A DNA stretch of 64,000 bases from RGIG8745 sp045576655 (GTDB lineage Bacteria; Bacteroidota; Bacteroidia; Bacteroidales; Bacteroidaceae): the NCBI GenBank assembly GCA_045576655.1, contig JAZNGW010000032.1, forward strand, positions 310,001 to 374,000, in the 5' to 3' direction. Positions 16,702-26,001 of this stretch are shown piece by piece; positions within the stretch are counted from its first letter, which is position 1; every line of letters starts with the position of its first letter. The translations under genes were made by a program, and so were the position numbers. Under the pieces are notes generated by a model. That model did not search any database and was not told the DNA's origin. It saw only the letters and a program-made list of their open reading frames with translations.

Positions 16702-17397
16702 TTATTCCTTGTCAAACAAGAAACCAACCTTCATTCCTGTAAATGACTTACTCAAAGTTGTGAGACCCGCCACAGTTGTATTTGTTGATGATGCGCCTAA
16801 TGTCTGAAGAAGCGTAAGAAGTTTTGTTGCATCAAAAGAAATAGCCATATTTTTAGAAGAAACGGTAGCATATGCTGCAATAATTTTAATACCATGTGCA
16901 TCATTCATTTCCACAACATTTGTTTCTTTATTATATACATAAGTTCCATCATATGTATTTCCATTGATTGTATATGAACAACTGTTATCCGATTTAAAAT
17001 CAATAACTACAGAACCTTTTACAACACCAATTCTTTCATAATAAGGTTTCACTTTCTCTACAATTTTTCCTGTGGCAACAGCTCCACCAGCCTTCGCCAA
17101 AAGACTTTCACTCTCAAATTGAATTGTTGGTTCTGAATAGACCCATGTACCTTCAATTGATGGTGGAGCAACTAAACCACCAACCAATTTGCCAATTACA
17201 CCGCCAATCATAGAATTGGCATCTGCCGAACTGCCACTTGTCAAACCTCCCAAAAGAGCACCTAAACCAGAAGTTTGCGCACTGTTTGCATTAGTTACAG
17301 GAGAAGATGTTCCCTTAGACGCTGATGGCATAGAACCACATCCAGAAAGAAATGTTATTGCCAAAACAAATGAACTTAAAACAAAAATCTTTTTCAT
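16702..17397 (-). CDS. DUF4923-family lipoprotein
   Basis: A 231-aa predicted lipoprotein: signal peptide 1-19, lipobox LSGC with Cys20, then a Ser/Thr/Asn-rich linker and a Gly-rich stretch (GLGALLGGLTSG). The rest starts with GTWVYSEPTIQFES and ends with GMKVGFLFDKE, features I associate with the Bacteroidetes-only DUF4923 family of unknown function. The fold appears to be a lipocalin-like beta barrel, judging from alternating short strands and the opening GTW; that is inference. It is monocistronic, with a -7 element about 50 bp upstream. No enzymatic motif is visible. Confidence 0.8.
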   Translation of the reverse strand: MKKIFVLSSFVLAITFLSGCGSMPSASKGTSSPVTNANSAQTSGLGALLGGLTSGSSADANSMIGGVIGKLVGGLVAPPSIEGTWVYSEPTIQFESESLLAKAGGAVATGKIVEKVKPYYERIGVVKGSVVIDFKSDNSCSYTINGNTYDGTYVYNKETNVVEMNDAHGIKIIAAYATVSSKNMAISFDATKLLTLLQTLGASSTNTTVAGLTTLSKSFTGMKVGFLFDKE

Positions 17398-17448
17398 TGT
17401 TTAATTTTCAAGTTAAAAAAATATTTTTTAGTATTTATAAAATCACTA

Positions 17449-17456
17449 CAAATTTA
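17449..17456 (-). promoter_or_regulatory. -7 element for the DUF4923 gene
   Basis: Minus-strand TAAATTTG at 17456-17449. No clear -33 box. Confidence 0.4.
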
Positions 17457-17532
17457 CCAATATTTTTGACAATATAGTTCAATATTACCATAAAAACACA
17501 ATATTGCAAACTTGCAAACTTGTGGTTAATAA

Positions 17533-17598
17533 TCACCGCTTTCGTGTCAAAAGACTTGCGAGGTCATTTTGTGAAGGTACCGCAGTCGTGTTTCATTA
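17533..17598 (+). repeat. 22-bp repeat array D (three degenerate units)
   Basis: Units at 17533-17554, 17555-17576 and 17577-17598 keep the exact 22-bp period. The first and third contain CACCGC and ACCGCAGTCGTG cores on the + strand; the middle one is strongly decayed. It lies between the nqrF terminator and the DUF4923 promoter. The rest of the 350-bp gap is A+T-rich with nothing else visible. Confidence 0.6.
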
Positions 17599-17677
17599 TT
17601 ACACCCACATTCTATAAATTTTATCATACAGATTTGAGAGTGACATTTATCAATAATTAAGTTCTATGAATACAAAC

Positions 17678-17705
17678 AAAGGCATCCTCAAAACGGAATG
17701 CCTTT
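17678..17705 (-). terminator. terminator of the nqr operon
   Basis: Stem AAAGGCAT (17678-17685) with ATGCCTTT (17698-17705) plus inner pairing of CC with GG, about 45 bp after the nqrF stop. Confidence 0.7.
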
Positions 17706-17749
17706 GCTTATTTATAAACATTGATTATTACTAATATAATCACAGAAAT

Positions 17750-19024
17750 TTATCCACCGAAGTCGTCAAAGTTAATCATGTCATCTTCTACACCAAGACT
17801 GTGGAGAAGGTCAAGCACGGTCTTCGCCATCATTGGAGGTCCGCAAAGGTAGTACTCGATATCTTCTGGACTTTCATGCTGCTTAAGATAAGTATCACCA
17901 AGTACTGGAGCAATGAATCCTGCTGTATACTTAACGCCCATTGCATCTGCCTTAGGGTCTGGACGGTCAAGGGCAAGATGGAAGTGGAAGTTAGGGAATT
18001 CCTTCTCAAGAGCAAGGAAATCTTCCATAAAGAACACTTCATCAATAGCACGTGCTCCATAGAAATAGTGCATTTCACGGTCGCGTACATTAAGCGTCTT
18101 AAGCAAGTGCATAATTTGTGCACGGAGAGGAGCCATACCGGCGCCACCACCAACCCAAATCATTTCACGTCCTGTACCATAGTGCGGATGGAAATCACCA
18201 TAAGGACCTGACATTGTCACCTTGTCACCTGGCTTGAGACTGAATATATAAGAAGATGCAATACCAGGATTAACATCCATGAATCCAGGGCCCTGCTCCT
18301 TAGGTTTGAACGGAGGAGTAGCAATACGCACTGTTAGTGTTATGATATCACCTTCGTCAGGATAGTTTGCCATTGAATATGCACGGATTGTCGGTTCTGT
18401 GTTGACACACTTGAGGTCAAAGAGTCCGAACTTCTGCCATGCAGGAAGATAGAGGTCACCAATAAGACCTTTGTCCATATCCTTATCATAATCGATTTCG
18501 AATGCAGGAATCTTAATCTGTGCATAAGAACCTGGCTCGAAGTCCATGTGCTCGCCTGGAGGAAGTTGCACCTTATACTCCTTAATGAAGGTTGCAACGT
18601 TGCGGTTACCAATAACAGTACATTCCCACTCCTTGACACCCATAACAGATTCAGGAACTTTAATTGAAATATCACCTTTCACCTTGCACTGGCATCCAAG
18701 ACGATACCCTTCCTTAACCTGCTTTCTAGTGAAGTGTCCTTTTTCTGAATCGAGAATTTCTCCTCCACCTTCTACAACCTGGCACTTACACTGTCCACAT
18801 GAACCTTTACCGCCACAAGCGGAACTAAGGAAAATACCATTTGCAGAAAGAGTTGAAAGCACACTGCTTCCCTGTTCTACCGAGATTTTGTTATCACCAT
18901 TTATGGTCATTGTGACATTACCGCTTGGTGAAAGATATTTCTTTGCAACAAGCAGAATAATCACCAACACGAGGATTATCACAAGGAACACCCCGATACT
19001 TGATAATATAAAGTTTATATCCAT
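17750..19024 (-). CDS. nqrF: Na+-translocating NADH:quinone reductase subunit F
   Basis: Entry point for NADH electrons in the Na+-NQR complex. 424 aa: one N-terminal helix (about 5-27), a ferredoxin-like 2Fe-2S domain with CGGKGSCGQC and a fourth Cys in YRLGCQC, then an FAD/NADH ferredoxin-reductase module with RAYSMANYP (FAD), GGGAGMAPLRAQI (NAD) and the terminal CGPPMM. The end EDDMINFDDFGG is the conserved tail. It is the last gene of the nqrABCDEF operon. Confidence 0.97.
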   Translation of the reverse strand: MDINFILSSIGVFLVIILVLVIILLVAKKYLSPSGNVTMTINGDNKISVEQGSSVLSTLSANGIFLSSACGGKGSCGQCKCQVVEGGGEILDSEKGHFTRKQVKEGYRLGCQCKVKGDISIKVPESVMGVKEWECTVIGNRNVATFIKEYKVQLPPGEHMDFEPGSYAQIKIPAFEIDYDKDMDKGLIGDLYLPAWQKFGLFDLKCVNTEPTIRAYSMANYPDEGDIITLTVRIATPPFKPKEQGPGFMDVNPGIASSYIFSLKPGDKVTMSGPYGDFHPHYGTGREMIWVGGGAGMAPLRAQIMHLLKTLNVRDREMHYFYGARAIDEVFFMEDFLALEKEFPNFHFHLALDRPDPKADAMGVKYTAGFIAPVLGDTYLKQHESPEDIEYYLCGPPMMAKTVLDLLHSLGVEDDMINFDDFGG

Positions 19025-19044
19025 TGTTATGTTCCTTTCTTTAA

Positions 19045-19671
19045 TTAGATTTTAAGACCTGAGAAACACATAAATGCCATTGCCATAAGACCTACAGTTA
19101 TAAATGTAATACCGAGACCCTGAAGCGGTTTTGGGACATCAGAATAAGCCATTTTCTCGCGAATGGCAGCAAGACCAACAATTGCGAGTGTCCAGCCAAT
19201 ACCCGAACCGAGAGCGTAAGCAATACAATCAGAAACTCCTCCGATAGCTTGGCTGCTTGTCTCTGGGTCAAGAAGAATTCGCTGCTGCATGAAAAGTGAA
19301 GCACCCATGATTGCACAGTTTACGGCAATAAGCGGAAGGAAAATACCGAGAGCCGCATAAAGTGAAGGTGAAAAACGCTCCACAACCATCTCAACAAGCT
19401 GAACCATACCTGCAATTACTGCAATAAAGAGTATGAAGCTAAGGAATGTAAGGTCTACGCCCAAAATGCCTTCTGCTGCAAGTACTTTTGTCTGAAGCAG
19501 ATAATCAACAGGAACAGTGATGAGCAACACGAATGTTACGGCAACACCGAGTCCGAAAGAAGTCTTCACCGTCTTGGATACAGCAAGGTAAGAACACATA
19601 CCCAAGAAGAATGCGAAAATCATATTGTCCACAAAGATTGAGCGGACGAACAAACTAATAAAATGTTCCAT
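19045..19671 (-). CDS. nqrE: Na+-translocating NADH:quinone reductase subunit E
   Basis: Integral membrane subunit with about six helices; with NqrD it forms an inverted pair that coordinates an iron centre through cysteines (here in ICSYLAV-type and NCAIMGASLF motifs). 208 aa, family length. The stop of the gene is 20 bp from nqrF and its start 27 bp from nqrD, in the standard order. Confidence 0.96.
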   Translation of the reverse strand: MEHFISLFVRSIFVDNMIFAFFLGMCSYLAVSKTVKTSFGLGVAVTFVLLITVPVDYLLQTKVLAAEGILGVDLTFLSFILFIAVIAGMVQLVEMVVERFSPSLYAALGIFLPLIAVNCAIMGASLFMQQRILLDPETSSQAIGGVSDCIAYALGSGIGWTLAIVGLAAIREKMAYSDVPKPLQGLGITFITVGLMAMAFMCFSGLKI

Positions 19672-19698
19672 ATTATTCTTATCTTTTTAAGTATGTTA

Positions 19699-20337
19699 TT
19701 ATTTCTTTCCCTCTTGATTATATGCACGATGAGCCCAAATAACAAGTGACACAATGATGAGCGCCATAGCGGGCATAGTCATCATGCCGTTGTGCATATA
19801 AGTTCCGCCATATTCAAGAAGTGCAGACTGAGGAATAATCTCAAAACCTAGAAGTGTACCGAAACCAAGAAGTTCGCGTACAAAACCAACGATTACAAGA
19901 ACAACAGCGTAGCCAAGTCCATTACCAATACCATCAAGGAATGACTCCCATGGACCGTTTTGCATAGCAAATGCTTCAAGACGTCCCATAAGGATACAGT
20001 TGGTAATAATGAGTCCTACATAAACTGATAATTGTACACTCACATCATAAACATACGCCTTAAGAATATTGCTTACAATTGTTACAAGTGCGGCAACTAC
20101 TACCAATTGCACAATAATACGGATGCGATTTGGTATTGTCTTACGCAACAAAGAAATAATCACGTTAGCAAAAGCAGTAATAACAGTCACAGAAAGTCCC
20201 ATAACTAATGCAGGCTTCAACTGTGATGTTACAGCAAGGGCAGAACAAATACCGAGCACCTGTACTGTCACTGGGTTGTCCAGGTTGAGCGGGTTTGTCA
20301 ACACTGCCCTATTTTCCTTTGAAAATAATTTACTCAT
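19699..20337 (-). CDS. nqrD: Na+-translocating NADH:quinone reductase subunit D
   Basis: Six-helix membrane subunit, homologous to NqrE and RnfA/E. I chose the ATG at 20337-20335 (MSKLFSKENRAV), giving 212 aa as in the family; the frame continues upstream without a family-like sequence. The start overlaps the nqrC stop by 8 bp, consistent with coupling. Cysteines in LGICSALAVTS and NCILMGRLEAF are the expected iron ligands. Confidence 0.95.
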   Translation of the reverse strand: MSKLFSKENRAVLTNPLNLDNPVTVQVLGICSALAVTSQLKPALVMGLSVTVITAFANVIISLLRKTIPNRIRIIVQLVVVAALVTIVSNILKAYVYDVSVQLSVYVGLIITNCILMGRLEAFAMQNGPWESFLDGIGNGLGYAVVLVIVGFVRELLGFGTLLGFEIIPQSALLEYGGTYMHNGMMTMPAMALIIVSLVIWAHRAYNQEGKK

Positions 20338-21058
20338 AATATTTGTACCTCCTATTTTTAAGTGACTTAAGAATATCCATATAAAGCGCAAGTCCATCCT
20401 GAATCATCTTGTTAACACCATCACAAGTAAGAGTAGCACCTGTAACTCCATCAACATAATTCTCAGGCGCAAGAGAGCCTTGCTTGCCTTTCTTTACAAC
20501 AGAAAGCGCTATCTTATCTAAATCACTCTCATCATAAACTCTCTTGCCATTGAAACTAGTCTGGAACCATTCTTCGGTGATACGAGCGCCAAGACCAGCA
20601 GTCTCACTCTCATGCGTAAAATATGTTCCGAAAACAGTCTCGCAATCGTCGTCAAGGGCAATATAGCCAGAGATTCCTCCCCAAAGACCTGCACCTTTAA
20701 CAGGAACTACATACTTTGTTGCACCGTCAACTACACACACATAAAGTGGTCGATTGTCAACCTTAATATCCTTTGTTCCCACCTCAAAACCTCCATTTTC
20801 CTTTGAAACTTCAAAAGTAGCGCTATAAATAGGGTCTGAAACTACTATTTCAGCATATTTACTTTCCACATTTGCAGTTTCAATGCCACGGATGTTAAGC
20901 GACGCAAGAATCTGCGACTTCTTGTCAATAGCCACATTTGCATCCTGATTTTTTTTCAATGCTGATGCAACGGACGCAAGGAGGGATGCAACGATAATCA
21001 CCATTAAAGAAGCATATATAATAGTATATGCATTGCCGTTTGTATTAAATTTTGCCAT
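20330..21058 (-). CDS. nqrC: Na+-translocating NADH:quinone reductase subunit C
   Basis: Carries a covalently bound FMN on the periplasmic side. 242 aa with one N-terminal helix (about 10-32) and an FMN-binding domain. The flavinylation motif is VTGATLT (near 210-217), whose last Thr is the expected attachment site, equivalent to SGATAT in Vibrio. ApbE, which attaches the flavin, is not in the window. Confidence 0.95.
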   Translation of the reverse strand: MAKFNTNGNAYTIIYASLMVIIVASLLASVASALKKNQDANVAIDKKSQILASLNIRGIETANVESKYAEIVVSDPIYSATFEVSKENGGFEVGTKDIKVDNRPLYVCVVDGATKYVVPVKGAGLWGGISGYIALDDDCETVFGTYFTHESETAGLGARITEEWFQTSFNGKRVYDESDLDKIALSVVKKGKQGSLAPENYVDGVTGATLTCDGVNKMIQDGLALYMDILKSLKNRRYKYYE

Positions 21059-21071
21059 AATTCAACCCTCC

Positions 21072-22250
21072 TTATTTAGCTGCACGCTTGATGCGCTTGT
21101 TAATATTACTTTGAACAACACAATAGTCAATGAGCGGAGCGAATACGTTCATGAGAAGTATTGCAAGCATCATACCTTCTGGATAACCAGGATTAAGGAC
21201 ACGGATTAAAATCGCAATTGCTCCGATTAGGAAACCATAAATATACTTTCCACATTCAGTACGAGCAGATGTAACAGGGTCTGTTGCCATGAACACTGCT
21301 CCAAAGCAGAATCCGCCGACTGTGAGGTGCTCCCACCATTGGAAATTATCTGTTACGTTATCCTTGAACAAGTATGCAACCAATGCTCCACCAACAAATA
21401 CAGAGAGCATTGTTTTCCAACTAGCTACACCACTCCAAAGAAGTATTATAGCACCAATAGCAATTGCTATAACGCTTGTTTCACCGATAGAACCAGGGAT
21501 AAATCCTGTAATGGTATCCATTGCAGAAGCACTGACAGCATCACCAGCAGCAAGTTCTCCAAGAGGTGTTGCCATAGTTACTGCATCATATGCCTGTCCA
21601 TCGACAACACCACGCACTCCAATGATTGAATCTATATAGTTACCATTAACCCAAACCTTGTCGCCACTCATCATTGAAGGATAAGCGAAGAAAAGGAATG
21701 CACGAGTTACTAGAGCTACATTGAAAATATTCATACCGGTACCGCCAAATACCTCCTTTGCAAAAATCACAGCAAATGCAGTAGCAAGAGCTATAATCCA
21801 CAATGGGCAGTTGATTGGAACGATAAGTGGTATAAGCATTCCCGAAACAAGAAATCCTTCCTGAATTTCTTCTTTCTTCCACTGAGCAACAGTAAACTCA
21901 ATGCCTAATCCAACTACGTATGAAACTACAACTTTAGGAAGTACCGCCAAAAAACCATAGATAAAGCTATCCACTAAATCTGGTGTTGCAATTCCTGTTG
22001 CCAAATAATGCTGATAACCTACGTTGAACATACCAAAAAGCAAGCATGGAATCAACGCAATCACAACAAATGACATGATGCGCTTTGAATCTATAGCGTC
22101 ATGTATATGAGCTCCACGTGCCTTTGCTGTAGTATTTGGAACGAACATAAACGTTTCGAAACCATCAAAAACAGACTGGAATGCGTGGAACTTACCGTCT
22201 TTTTGGAAAGCCGGTTTTATCTTGTCGAGATATTTTTTTAACGCACTCAT
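21072..22250 (-). CDS. nqrB: Na+-translocating NADH:quinone reductase subunit B
   Basis: Ten-helix membrane subunit with covalent FMN and riboflavin, forming the Na+ path. 392 aa. A flavinylation-like site is seen in DAVTMATPLGEL, where SGAT of other members is replaced by TMAT with the acceptor Thr kept. Conserved GGTGMNIFNVALVTRAFLFFAYP and the late FGAVFMATDPVTSARTECGK are typical of NqrB/RnfD. Confidence 0.96.
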   Translation of the reverse strand: MSALKKYLDKIKPAFQKDGKFHAFQSVFDGFETFMFVPNTTAKARGAHIHDAIDSKRIMSFVVIALIPCLLFGMFNVGYQHYLATGIATPDLVDSFIYGFLAVLPKVVVSYVVGLGIEFTVAQWKKEEIQEGFLVSGMLIPLIVPINCPLWIIALATAFAVIFAKEVFGGTGMNIFNVALVTRAFLFFAYPSMMSGDKVWVNGNYIDSIIGVRGVVDGQAYDAVTMATPLGELAAGDAVSASAMDTITGFIPGSIGETSVIAIAIGAIILLWSGVASWKTMLSVFVGGALVAYLFKDNVTDNFQWWEHLTVGGFCFGAVFMATDPVTSARTECGKYIYGFLIGAIAILIRVLNPGYPEGMMLAILLMNVFAPLIDYCVVQSNINKRIKRAAK

Positions 22251-22273
22251 TTTTATTTCATTTAATTTAATCC

Positions 22274-23620
22274 TTATTCATTTTCCTTACGAAGCATATC
22301 AAGTCCTTCGCGAACAATGCGCTGCAACTCCAACTTTGAAGAGTCAACAAACTCACAAACAGCAAAATCCTCAGGAGCAACTTCATAAATACCCAACGCT
22401 TCCATCTTTTCGATGTCGCCAGCAATTATTGATTTAACCAACTGCTCTGGGTAGATATCCATTGGGAACACGCTGTCATATTCGCCCGACATAATCATAT
22501 GGCGTTCGCCACCCTTGACACGTGCATCAAGCGAATACTCCTTATTTCCCATAAGCCAGCTACAATATGTACGGCTTGTTGAGAACTGGTTAAAGCGTGG
22601 CATAATCCAGCCAAATGCTTCATCTGCTTCGTCACCCTCAGGGATTGCTGTGATTTCTGTAGAGTGTGCACCAAGGAATGCAGTTTCGCAAACCTTAAGT
22701 CCAGTCAACGGATTTCCGTCAATTAGGCGCACCTTCTTGTCTGTTGCAATATTTCCTTTAACGATTGAAGAAATCTGCTGTCCTACAAGAGCCTTAACAT
22801 AAGCCGGAGCCTTAATCTCAGAACCTGCAACCGCAATAGTACGAGTCAAGTCAACCTTACCGGTATTGAACAGACGACCGATAAAGATTACTTCCTCAGC
22901 GCCGAGAGTCCATACAACTTCCCCTTTGTTGACAGGCGAAACGTTATTGATTTGGACACCTACATTTCCAGCCGGACACTTTCCGTCAAAAACTGTGACA
23001 ACTGCATTTTTTGCATTAGCCAATGCAGATGAAGCAGAAGGTTTTACACCGAGGTGAACTTTCGCAATTTTTGACAATGCATCAATACCCGTTTGGAAAT
23101 CGGCTTCATTACCCTTAAGCACTACTTCAAAATCCGCAGCCAAAGGCATGTCGCAGAATGTTGACACAAAGATAGCCTTAGGTGCATCAGCAGGATTAGC
23201 GGTAACTGCATATGGACGCTGCAAGAAAAACGCAAAAAGTCCCGACTCAAGCAGTGCACTCTTCACCTGCTCGCCTGAGAGAGAATTTACATTCTTCTTA
23301 CCAAAATCAGCATAAACTTGCTGCTTGTCTGCAGTAACCTGCACGCTGAGAATCTTACGGCGGTCGCCCCTCTCAACTGTAGTAACCTTGCCACTTACAG
23401 GTGAGACGAACTTCACCTCTGGATGCAACTTGTCAACAAACAAGGCATCTCCAGCCTTAACAACATCCCCTTCTTTTGCCACAAGCTTCGGTTTAACACC
23501 CACAAATGCATCTGGGACAAGCCCGTAGACGTCAGATGCATCTATGGCTATAACCTTTGCTTCAGCCTTACCTTTAAGGTTGATGTTCAAGCCTTTTCGT
23601 AATTTAATTACTTTAGCCAT
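22274..23620 (-). CDS. nqrA: Na+-translocating NADH:quinone reductase subunit A
   Basis: Peripheral cytoplasmic subunit associated with quinone interaction. The ATG at 23620-23618 (MAKVIKLRKGLNINLKG) gives 448 aa, the family length; earlier in-frame codons would add a non-homologous leader. Barrel-sandwich (biotinyl-like) region about 35-100 and the SGEYDSVFPMDIYPEQL motif near the end are conserved. First gene of the operon; a -7 element lies about 105 bp upstream. In P. gingivalis the response regulator RprY has been reported to bind the nqrA promoter; an rprXY pair is at 42.8 kb. Confidence 0.96.
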   Translation of the reverse strand: MAKVIKLRKGLNINLKGKAEAKVIAIDASDVYGLVPDAFVGVKPKLVAKEGDVVKAGDALFVDKLHPEVKFVSPVSGKVTTVERGDRRKILSVQVTADKQQVYADFGKKNVNSLSGEQVKSALLESGLFAFFLQRPYAVTANPADAPKAIFVSTFCDMPLAADFEVVLKGNEADFQTGIDALSKIAKVHLGVKPSASSALANAKNAVVTVFDGKCPAGNVGVQINNVSPVNKGEVVWTLGAEEVIFIGRLFNTGKVDLTRTIAVAGSEIKAPAYVKALVGQQISSIVKGNIATDKKVRLIDGNPLTGLKVCETAFLGAHSTEITAIPEGDEADEAFGWIMPRFNQFSTSRTYCSWLMGNKEYSLDARVKGGERHMIMSGEYDSVFPMDIYPEQLVKSIIAGDIEKMEALGIYEVAPEDFAVCEFVDSSKLELQRIVREGLDMLRKENE

Positions 23621-23724
23621 ATTTAAAATTAGTAATAAGTTAATGGTTTCACACAAATAACAAATAGGCACACGTACATCCTCTAAAATAAGGTCACACA
23701 TGCACTATCTTCATTAAATCTTTA

Positions 23725-23732
23725 CAAAGTTA
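23725..23732 (-). promoter_or_regulatory. -7 element of the nqr operon
   Basis: Minus-strand TAACTTTG at 23732-23725 matches TAnnTTTG. No good -33 box is visible, so an activator may be needed. The leader is about 100 nt. Confidence 0.5.
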
Positions 23733-23912
23733 ACCTTTTTTTAGATTACTGGAGTACTAAAACTATCACAAAAAACACATGATTTACAAAGAAAAACACG
23801 CCATGACCAATAAAAATCCATAATTGTTATGCAAAATATGCAAAAACGAGGAAGAAACAGGCGATTTTAGCACAAAAACAGCGAGATGTTTGTCTACTGT
23901 AACGACACATCA

Positions 23913-24090
23913 CAACCACGGTGTAATGGCGCAACACTACCACGCAAGTCTTACAACAAAACCTCGCAAATCTTCTGACACGACCGCGGTGATGACACAA
24001 CACGACTGCGGTGGAGACGCAACACAACCGCGGTGGAGATTCAACACGACCGCGGTGGAGATTCAACACGACCGCAGTGGAGATGTAAGA
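23913..24090 (-). repeat. 22-bp repeat array B (about eight units)
   Basis: Five well-kept units begin at 23981, 24003, 24025, 24047 and 24069, preceded by decayed units at 23959 and 23937 (both exactly 22 bp) and a 24-bp one at 23913. The core CACCGCGGTCGTG is on the minus strand here, opposite to array A. The array lies 24 bp beyond the aspS terminator and about 180 bp before the nqrA -7 element. The remaining 23733-23912 stretch holds nothing I can identify. Confidence 0.85.
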
Positions 24091-24113
24091 TATAGTTAAA
24101 AGGATAAAAAACA

Positions 24114-24139
24114 CCCGCCAATGACATGTCAATGGCGGG
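24114..24139 (-). terminator. terminator of aspS
   Basis: A 26-nt near-perfect inverted repeat, CCCGCCA (24114-24120) with TGGCGGG (24133-24139), and an inner TGACATGTCA palindrome; one A-A mismatch. On the minus strand it is followed by TGTTTTTTATCC. Confidence 0.8.
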
Positions 24140-24157
24140 ATATGTTTTCAAAATATG

Positions 24158-25912
24158 CTATTCAGTTACTAATTGAATCTTCAGTTCATCAAGTTGCTTT
24201 TCATCTATTGCTGACGGTGCATCAAGCATAACATCACGTCCACTGTTATTCTTAGGGAATGCTATACAATCACGAATAGAGTCAAGGCCTGCAAAAATAC
24301 TTACCCAACGGTCAAGTCCATAAGCAAGACCTCCATGAGGAGGTGCGCCATACTTAAATGCATTCATCAAGAAACCAAATTGCTCTTGTGCCTTCTCTGG
24401 GGTAAATCCTAATATTTCAAACATTTTGGCTTGAAGTTCCGGATCAAATATACGAATAGACCCTCCGCCCAACTCTACTCCATTACAAACCATATCGTAT
24501 GCATCCGCTCTAACAGCTGCAGGATTGGAGTCAAGCAGATGTATATCTTCATCCATAGGATGTGTAAACGGATGGTGCATAGCCATCAATCGTCCTTCTT
24601 CCTCGCTCCATTCAAACATAGGGAATTCTGTTACCCATAGCAGAGCAAACTTATTCTTGTCACGTAAGCCGAGACGAGAACCCATTTCCAAACGAAGTTC
24701 GCACAGCTGCTTGCGTGTCTTCATTGTGTCATCACCACTGAGAACTAGTATCAAATCACCAGGTTTTGCGCCCATCTTTAATTTGAGAGCCTGCAAATCT
24801 TCCTGCGTATAGAACTTGTCAACAGAAGATTTAACGCTGCCATCCTCCATCACACGAGCATAGACTAAGCCTTTCGCACCTATCTGAGGGCGCTTAACCC
24901 ATTCAGTCAATTTGTCTATATCTTTGCGTGTATATGAAGCGCATCCTTCAGTACAAATTCCGCCTATATACTCCGCATCGTCAAAAACAGGGAATGTGCC
25001 TTTCTTCATTACATCCATTAGTTCGACAAACTCCATGCCAAAACGCATATCAGGTTTATCGCTACCAAAGCGACGCATAGCCTCAGACCAAGGAAGGCGT
25101 AAGAAATCGCCCTCTATCTCCACACCACGCAACTCCTTGAACAGATGCTTCGCCATGCCTTCAAAGGTTGTTATAACATCTTCTTGTTCAACAAAACTCA
25201 TTTCACAGTCAATCTGTGTGAATTCAGGTTGACGGTCCGCACGTAAATCTTCATCACGGAAACACTTAACTATCTGGAAATAGCGGTCAAAACCTGCAAC
25301 CATAAGAAGTTGCTTCAAAGTCTGAGGACTCTGCGGAAGAGCGTAAAACTGCCCTTGATTCATTCGAGAAGGTACGACGAAATCGCGTGCGCCTTCAGGC
25401 GTAGAACCAATAAGCATTGGTGTTTCTACTTCAAGAAAACCCTGATTTGATAAATAATTGCGTACAGCTATACACATCTTATGGCGCAATTCCAAATTCT
25501 GGCGCACACTTGAACGGCGCAAATCCAAATATCGATATTTCATACGAATATCATCACCGCCATCTGTATTATCTTCGATTGTAAAAGGAGGAACTTCTGA
25601 CGAATTGAGCAAATTCAACTCTTCAACAGCTATTTCAATTTCCCCAGTCGGAATATTAGCATTCTTGCTATATCGCTCATTCACCCGTCCCTTTATCTGA
25701 ATTACGAACTCGCGTCCCAACTTATTTGCATTATCGCAAAGTTGTGCATTCGTTTCTTCGTTAAAAACCAATTGTGTTATACCATAACGGTCACGTAAAT
25801 CAACGAATGTCATACCGCCCATTTTGCGTACCCTCTGTACCCATCCGGCAAGAGTGACATTCTCGCCTGAATTAGAGAGGCGTAACTCTCCACAAGTGTG
25901 TGTTCTATACAT
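24158..25912 (-). CDS. aspS: aspartyl-tRNA synthetase
   Basis: Charges tRNA-Asp (EC 6.1.1.12). 584 aa, the bacterial-type length with the GAD insertion domain. N-terminal OB-fold anticodon domain (1-105), then class II motifs: FLEVETPML (motif 1), FRDEDLRADRQPEFTQID (motif 2) and GLAYGLDRW (motif 3). The catalytic QSPQTLKQLLM stretch is standard. Monocistronic with a -7 element about 40 bp upstream and its own terminator. Bacteria of this type usually have discriminating AspRS when AsnRS is present; this cannot be judged here. Confidence 0.97.
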   Translation of the reverse strand: MYRTHTCGELRLSNSGENVTLAGWVQRVRKMGGMTFVDLRDRYGITQLVFNEETNAQLCDNANKLGREFVIQIKGRVNERYSKNANIPTGEIEIAVEELNLLNSSEVPPFTIEDNTDGGDDIRMKYRYLDLRRSSVRQNLELRHKMCIAVRNYLSNQGFLEVETPMLIGSTPEGARDFVVPSRMNQGQFYALPQSPQTLKQLLMVAGFDRYFQIVKCFRDEDLRADRQPEFTQIDCEMSFVEQEDVITTFEGMAKHLFKELRGVEIEGDFLRLPWSEAMRRFGSDKPDMRFGMEFVELMDVMKKGTFPVFDDAEYIGGICTEGCASYTRKDIDKLTEWVKRPQIGAKGLVYARVMEDGSVKSSVDKFYTQEDLQALKLKMGAKPGDLILVLSGDDTMKTRKQLCELRLEMGSRLGLRDKNKFALLWVTEFPMFEWSEEEGRLMAMHHPFTHPMDEDIHLLDSNPAAVRADAYDMVCNGVELGGGSIRIFDPELQAKMFEILGFTPEKAQEQFGFLMNAFKYGAPPHGGLAYGLDRWVSIFAGLDSIRDCIAFPKNNSGRDVMLDAPSAIDEKQLDELKIQLVTE

Positions 25913-25948
25913 ATTATATCTATTTTGTTTGTGTTACCAAGATTTTTG

Positions 25949-25956
25949 CAAAGTTA
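25949..25956 (-). promoter_or_regulatory. -7 element of aspS
   Basis: Minus-strand TAACTTTG at 25956-25949. The -33 region is not clear. Confidence 0.45.
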
Positions 25957-26001
25957 ATAATTAATAATAAAACAATAATTAAGTACTTCTTAAATTAATT
26001 G

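Noticed and set aside
23824..24132. Frames of 91 and 101 aa on both strands through array B
   Set aside because: Both arise from the repeats and include the aspS terminator hairpin.
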